Source of the DNA: Valencia hispanica
Lineage: Eukaryota > Chordata > Actinopteri > Cyprinodontiformes > Valenciidae
Reading direction: 5' to 3'
Assembly (NCBI GenBank): GCA_963556495.2
Contig: OY747705.1
Span: forward strand, 33,695,298-33,759,297
DNA: 64,000 nucleotides
The translations under genes and the position numbers were made by a program. Shown here piece after piece: positions 59,740-64,000 of the stretch. Position 1 is the first letter of the stretch. Each line of letters opens with the position of its first letter. The notes under the pieces were generated by a model. It did no database searches and had not been told where the DNA came from. It worked only from the letters and a program-made list of their open reading frames with translations.

Positions 59740-60455
59740 TGTCATGTTCTGACTCAGACGTTTAGCCCACATGCAGAAAACAGACTGAAAACAGATGAGC
59801 AGTTGAATATTTATTAACTAGACTGGAGTGGCTGGAGACCTGTTAGTGGAGGACCGGTATACAGGCTTCACTGTTATCTCTGCAGGGAGATTAGTGGTTA
59901 GTATCCAGTCTGAGTTGTTATAGTCAACAGAGGGTAATGGAACAAGCTTACCACAGCAGTGTCTGAATGGCAGCTGGGGGGGGAGGTGTGGTCCAGTACG
60001 TGTGCAGGAGTCTTGAGGTGTTAAAGAGGGACAGTAGCGCGGTGGGTTCTTGACCCAGGATCTGGGGCAGAATGATCGGTGGAGAGCGGGGCAGGCAGGG
60101 AGGAAATTGGTCAGAGCAGCAGAGATGAACAGGGAATGAGACCAGGGGACAGATGCTGAATGCTGGCGTCAGGGAATCCTCCTTTACCCTGGAAGTAGGA
60201 CAAGGTTTGAGTAAGAACACTCTAAGATGGAAAAAACAACTGGCAATTCACAAAATTAGATTCTAGAACTCAGAGGCTTGATTCTACCGGTGTGGTATGA
60301 CCATCAGGCGCTGAATGGTGATCCTGCTGCTGCTTAAGAAGCCACTGATCTCATCAGCTGGATCACCTGCACGGGTGTGAGCTGCAGCAGGTGAGAGAAC
60401 TCCTCTCCTAGAAACACTCTGCAAAAGAAGGCTGGTTGCACACTGGATCATAACA
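59740..60455 (-). mobile_element. solo LTR, 716 bp, minus orientation, TSD TCGTC
   Basis: The segment starts TGTCATGTTCTGACTC and ends GATCATAACA, and is flanked by TCGTC at 59735-59739 and 60456-60460. The pre-insertion sequence is readable from the homologous copy at 63510. Reversed, it starts TGTTATGATC, ends GAACATGACA, and carries TAATAAATATTC as a likely polyadenylation signal. A 5-bp duplication and TG..CA ends fit a Ty3/gypsy- or BEL-type LTR left after LTR-LTR recombination. No internal region remains. Confidence 0.8.
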
Positions 60456-60530
60456 TCGTCATTTTCATGTTTTCCTTCCCTGCTGCTTGTTCCATTCCTG
60501 TCCTGTTCCTTAACGAGTTTTTTTTTAATT

Positions 60531-60597
60531 TTTTATTATTATTATTATTATTATTATTGTTATTGTTATTGTTATTGTTATTGTTATTATTATTATT
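60531..60597. repeat. (TTA)n/(TTG)n trinucleotide tract
   Basis: TTA repeats alternating with ATTGTT words. Poly-Asn and poly-Leu translations across it are artefacts. Confidence 0.95.
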
Positions 60598-60682
60598 TAC
60601 CATTAAATATGAGTGTTGGCACTCTAAACACCTCTCTGCGCCTGGGTCCTCCCTACAAAACACGACATAAGGACCTGACCTT

Positions 60683-61337
60683 ATGAACCCAGCAGAGAAT
60701 CAAAGGACCGAGGAGGAATGGCTCGCTCTATGGGAGTGGAGCAGAAGCCAGTGCTGTGGTTGACTCACCTTTTGCGGGGACCCGTTTGGTGATCTGTCCT
60801 CCTGGAGTTTGCCCGCGGAGAAACGAGGCACATCGGCGCCCCAGCTCAAGGTCCTCCTGCCGCCATCGGGCAGCTCCTACACCGCTCCAGGAGGCTCCGA
60901 TCAATCTCTTCCCGGTCCTCCAAGAGGCTGTCTGTCTCTGCGGCCTTCAGAGATCTGGCTCTACTCCAGCTGCCCTGGTCCGGCGTCCTTCCTTGTACCC
61001 CTGGACGCCGAGCCTGAGGAAGACTGCGATGACAAACCCTAGGCCTTAGGAGCGGTTTACCCTGCTCCTCCGTCAGTTCGGAGATGACCCCAGCATGGTG
61101 GAGGCCATTTTTGAACTTTGAGTTCTTCTGGCGGAAACGCCAGACTCCTTTTCATGTCTCCGCAGGGGGTGTCCAGGAGGACACGCATCTGGTCCCTGTC
61201 TCTGCAGGGGGTGTCCAGACGGACATGCCTCAGGCTCCTGACTCCGTTGAGGGTGAACTGACGGACCCGCCTCGGGCTCTTGACACCACCGAGGGTGCCC
61301 TGACAGACACGCATCAAGCTCCTGACACTGCCGATGG
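60683..61337 (+). pseudogene. gag-like leader region of LTR-retrotransposon-like unit
   Basis: The ATG at 60683, 16 bp after the LTR-like block, opens MNPAENQRTEEEWLALWEWS and stops after about 26 codons. Other frames continue with GC-rich, Pro/Ser-rich coding-like sequence: 60809-61042, and 61084-61337 with a four-unit 14-residue repeat. An 'MNPAE' start directly after an LTR is common in fish Ty3/gypsy-like elements. The protein is unrecognised beyond that, and pol is absent. The region is cut off by the L2-like LINE at 61338. Confidence 0.45.
61159..61337 (+). repeat. 42-bp coding minisatellite, about 4.2 units
   Basis: Units begin at 61159, 61201, 61243 and 61285 and encode 14-residue repeats: SAGGVQEDTHLVPV, SAGGVQTDMPQAPD, SVEGELTDPPRALD, TTEGALTDTHQAPD, then TADGS. 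The period keeps the reading frame, and the G-x-x-T-D core with a following Pro is kept, which suggests past selection at protein level. Confidence 0.85.
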
Positions 61338-63385
61338 TTCAATTCAATTCAATTCAATTCAATTCAATTCAATTCAATTCAATTTCAATTCAATTCAATT
61401 CAATTCAGTTTATTTATATAGCGCCAATTCACAACAGATGTCATCTCAAGGCACTTAACAAGAAGTCATTTCAATACATTTATATAAACATTCCAATCAG
61501 TTAAAAAGTTTCCTATTTAAGGAATCCCAGCAGATTGCATCATTCATTGGCGTGAGGTTGGGCCCCGTTGATGCAGACTTTCCAACCACAGCAATCCTTC
61601 AGCAATCCCTCATACTGAGCAAGCATGTAGCGACGGTGGAGAGGAAAAACTCCCCTTTAACAGGAAGAAACCTCCAACAGAACCAGGCTCAGTAGGAGCG
61701 GCCATCTGCCACGACCGTCTGGGGGTTTGAGAAGACAGAGCAGAAACAAAGAAGGAACAGAAGATCTGATATAAGAGAACTTTCTATGTTACAGAAAGTA
61801 AAAAGTTAAAAACAGGACACAGTGGATGTTCAGTTACTGGGAGGATCATCCCAGTCGATGCCCCCCGTCCAACAGGGCATTGCAGCCAAGCAGGATACCA
61901 GACCAGGTATATCTTCTATGGAGAGAAAAACACTGAGAGAAAACAAAGTTAACAGTTGAGATAACAGAATGTACTGTAATACAACTGGAGAGTCGTAGGA
62001 GAAAACGAAGTAGCAGAGTGAAGAAAATTGGTAAGTCTGTCCTCCAGCAGTCTAAGCCTATAGCAGCATAACTACAGAGATAGCTCAGGATGACCAAAGC
62101 CACTCTAACTATAAGCTTAATCAAAAAGGAACATTTTAAGCCTGGCCTTAAAAGTAAACAGAGTGTCTGCCTCACGGACTAAAGCTGGGAGCTGGTTCCA
62201 CAGGAGAGGAGCCTGATAACTAAAAGATCTGCCTCCCATTCTACTTTTAGAAATCCTAGGAATTACAAGTAAACCTGCAGTCTGAGAGCAAAGGGCTCTG
62301 TTAGGAACATAAGGAACAATTAGATCTCTGATGTATGATGGAGCTTGATTATTAAGGGCTTTGTATGTAAGAAGAAGGATCTTAAATTCTATTCCGGATT
62401 TAACACGGAGCCAATGAAGGGAAGCTTAAACAGGAGAAATGTGATCTCTCTTTTTAATATTCATCAGAACTCTTGCTGCCGCATTTTGGATCAACTGAAG
62501 GCTTTTAATGGCATTTTGTGGATTACCTGATAGTAAAGAATTACAGTAGTCAAGCCTTAAGGTAACAAATGCATGGACTAGTTTCTCAGCATCACTCCTG
62601 GACAGGATGTTTCTAATTTTAGCAATATTCCGGAGGTGAAAGAAAGAAATCCTAGAAACCTGTTTAATATGGGATTTAAATGTCAAGTCTCTGTCAAAAA
62701 TAACGCTGAGGTTCTTTACGTTATTACTGGGGGCCAATTTAATGCCATCCAGATGAAGTGATTGACTAATCAGTTTCTGTTTAAGAACTTCTGGTCCAAA
62801 GACAGCAACTTCTGTTTTGTCAGAATTTAAAAGCAAAATGTTTAGGGTCATCCATGTTTTTATGTCTTCCAGACATGCCTGTAATCTACCTAACTGACTG
62901 GGTTCATCAGGATTTATGGATAAATATAGTTGTGTATCATCAGCATAGCTGTGGAAATTTATCCCATGCTGTCTAATGATTCTACCAATTGGGAGCATAT
63001 ATATGGTGAACAGAATTGGTCCAAGCACAGAACCCTGTGGAACTCCACAAGTAACCCTTGAGAGTGAAGAAGATTTAGCATTTAGATGAACAAACTGGAA
63101 TCTATCAGACAAATATGATTTAAACCAGCCTAGTGCTGTTCCTTTGATCCCTGCAACATGTTCAAGACTTTCTAAGAGAATATTATGATAGACTGTGTCA
63201 AAAGCAGCACTGAGATCTAACAAAACCAGAACAGACACAAGTCCATTATCTGAGGCCATGAGAATATCATTAGTAACCTTCACCAGTGCTGCTTCAGTGC
63301 TATGATGAGCTCTGAAACCTGACTAAAATTCTTCAAACAGCTCGTTACTGTTTAGATGCTCACATACTTGATTAGCAACAATTTT
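61338..63385 (-). mobile_element. L2-like LINE, 5'-truncated, (AATTG)n tail
   Basis: Read on minus: RT and C-terminal coding (63385 to about 62110), a 3' UTR (about 62110-61405) and a pentameric (AATTG)n tail (61338-61405). The terminal GGCGCTATATAAATAAACTG block is shared with the short tail at 27400-27478. The 5' truncation falls at an 'IVANQVCEHLNSNELFEEF' position. It lies between the gag-like region and the right LTR-like block; no target duplication was found. Confidence 0.85.
62110..63385 (-). pseudogene. L2-like reverse transcriptase
   Basis: A 286-codon open segment at 63283-62426 holds the RT palm. Motif A is LVLLDLSAAFDTVYH, motif B is GVPQGSVLGPILFTIY, the catalytic FHSYADDTQLY follows, and then LLLNSDKTEVAVFG, the thumb region with DYCNSLLSGNP, and LQLIQNAAARVLMN. 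An in-frame stop follows HISPV near 62425. Upstream, a stop follows NELFEEF near 63325. After the first stop the C-terminal block (GGRSFSYQAPLLWNQLPALV) continues to about 62110. The endonuclease is lost through truncation. Two stops inactivate a copy that is otherwise well preserved, so it is relatively young compared with the other LINEs here. Confidence 0.9.
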
Positions 63386-63611
63386 CTGTTGTTCTGCTGT
63401 TCTCCCTCTTTGTCCTTCCCTGTCCTTGCTGTTTCTTGTCTCCCTGATTGCCTTTCCATTGTTGTTTTAGTCCTTTTAAGCCCCTGTGTCTGATGCAGCC
63501 CTTTGTCAGGTCGTTATTTTCATGTTTTCCCTCCATGCTGCTCGTCCGGTTCCTTTCCCGTCCTGTTCCTCTCCTGTCTTGTTCCTCTACGGGGTTTGGC
63601 TTTTTGTATTG

Positions 63612-63705
<94 letters not shown>

Positions 63706-63782
63706 TTTACCATTAAATCTGAGTGCTCGGCCCTCTAAACGCCTCTCTGCGCCTGGGCCCTCCCTTCAAAACACAACACAGG
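63386..63782 (+). repeat. LTR-like block, right copy
   Basis: Uninterrupted homologue of 59612-59739 plus 60461-60667, ending CCTCTCTGCGCCTGGGCCCTCCCTTCAAAACACAACACA. Its 5' start is hidden by the L2-like LINE boundary. Confidence 0.6.
63613..63705. repeat. (TTA)n to (GTA)n compound trinucleotide tract
   Basis: About fifteen TTA units switch to about sixteen GTA units near 63657. Poly-Thr/Asn, poly-Leu/Val and poly-Ile/Ser frames over it are artefacts. Confidence 0.96.
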
Positions 63783-64000
63783 TTTTTTTTTGTGGTTTTT
63801 TTAACATTCATTTCACCTTTATTTATACAAGTATACCTTATTGAGAGACAATAAGTTCATTTTCATACTCATTTTATTGTTAGCAGAGACAGTTGATCAT
63901 GCAGCTTTTACTCCATAACAAGGCGTCTTTTGTCTTCATAACAATGATTATTATACTATTTTTATCTTAAACACCAGAATGCCTGCACGCAATCTCAGAC
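63783..64000. other. non-coding to window end
   Basis: A T-run followed by AT-rich DNA; nothing recognised. Confidence 0.4.

Larger units (their letters stand above)
59600..60667 (+). repeat. LTR-like block, left copy (interrupted)
   Basis: 59612-59739 and 60461-60667 together match 63386-63782 in order: TCTTTGTCCTTCC, CTCCCTGATTGCCTTTCCATTGTTGTT, AGTCCTTTTAAG, ATTTTCATGTTTTCC, a (TTA)n tract, ACCATTAAAT, and CCTCTCTGCGCCTGGG..AAAACACgACA. The ATTAAA near the end could be the polyadenylation signal. It is split by the solo LTR at 59740-60455. A gag-like ATG follows at 60683. Confidence 0.6.

Noticed and set aside
63372..63738. Poly-Asn, poly-Leu/Val and poly-Ile/Ser frames
   Set aside because: Translation of (TTA)n and (GTA)n tracts; same for 60448-60670.

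Overview
This is vertebrate, almost certainly teleost fish, nuclear DNA. The evidence is the mix of mobile elements: Tc1-like transposons, L1/Tx1-like, L2-like, Rex1-like and RTE-like LINEs, PIF/Harbinger and Kolobok-type DNA transposons, an endogenous retrovirus, and a tRNA-headed SINE with the common teleost 3' tail. I could not identify any intact host protein-coding gene, rRNA or functional tRNA. The L2 tail type is common in cyprinodontiform-like fishes, but I would not name a species. All family names come from recognising motifs by eye, not from a database search.

Layout. 1-9.4 kb: AT-rich non-coding DNA with one eroded Tc1-like element (about 4.2-4.7 kb). 9.4-12.05 kb: a very G-rich, 5'-truncated L1-type insertion with a 9-bp target-site duplication (TSD). 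12.1-19.3 kb: SINE and LINE scraps, plus one small ORF of uncertain meaning at 14.56 kb. 19.28-29.69 kb: two matching retroviral LTRs in the same orientation; only the right 2.6 kb between them is recognisably viral, and the rest holds a perfect (TCTA)37 microsatellite and a broken multi-copy-type exon. 29.7-36.2 kb: tandem repeats, then a near full-length but dead L1-type LINE on the minus strand, cut by a PIF/Harbinger element in its reverse transcriptase and by a TTAA-flanked MITE in its endonuclease-RT linker. 36.3-39.6 kb: a THAP-like first exon, a GACA/GAGA-rich tract, and a Rex1-like LINE flanked by a direct repeat and carrying a nested SINE tail. 41.9-43.3 kb: a hairpin next to (TA)n, and a 789-bp foldback element inside a hAT-like MITE. 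45.7-46.9 kb: a second truncated L1 3' end, minus strand, with a 13-bp TSD. 47.4-51.2 kb: two Tc1-like elements, one hosting a Rex1-like 3' fragment and one splitting an RTE-like LINE. 51.5-53.6 kb: a three-level nest of Kolobok-like, hAT-like and PIF/Harbinger elements. 54.5-59.5 kb: two more Tc1/mariner-like relics. 59.6-63.8 kb: an LTR-retrotransposon-like unit interrupted by a minus-strand solo LTR and by an L2-like LINE.

The sequence therefore records layered insertions, not a working pathway. The most informative parts are sites where TSDs let the original empty site be read: the PIF in the L1, the TTAA elements, the foldback in the hAT MITE, the SINE in the Rex1-like LINE, the Rex1-like fragment in a Tc1, and the solo LTR in an LTR. 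The link between the L1 ORF2 C-terminus and the G-rich repeat copies identifies that repeat as the L1 3' region.
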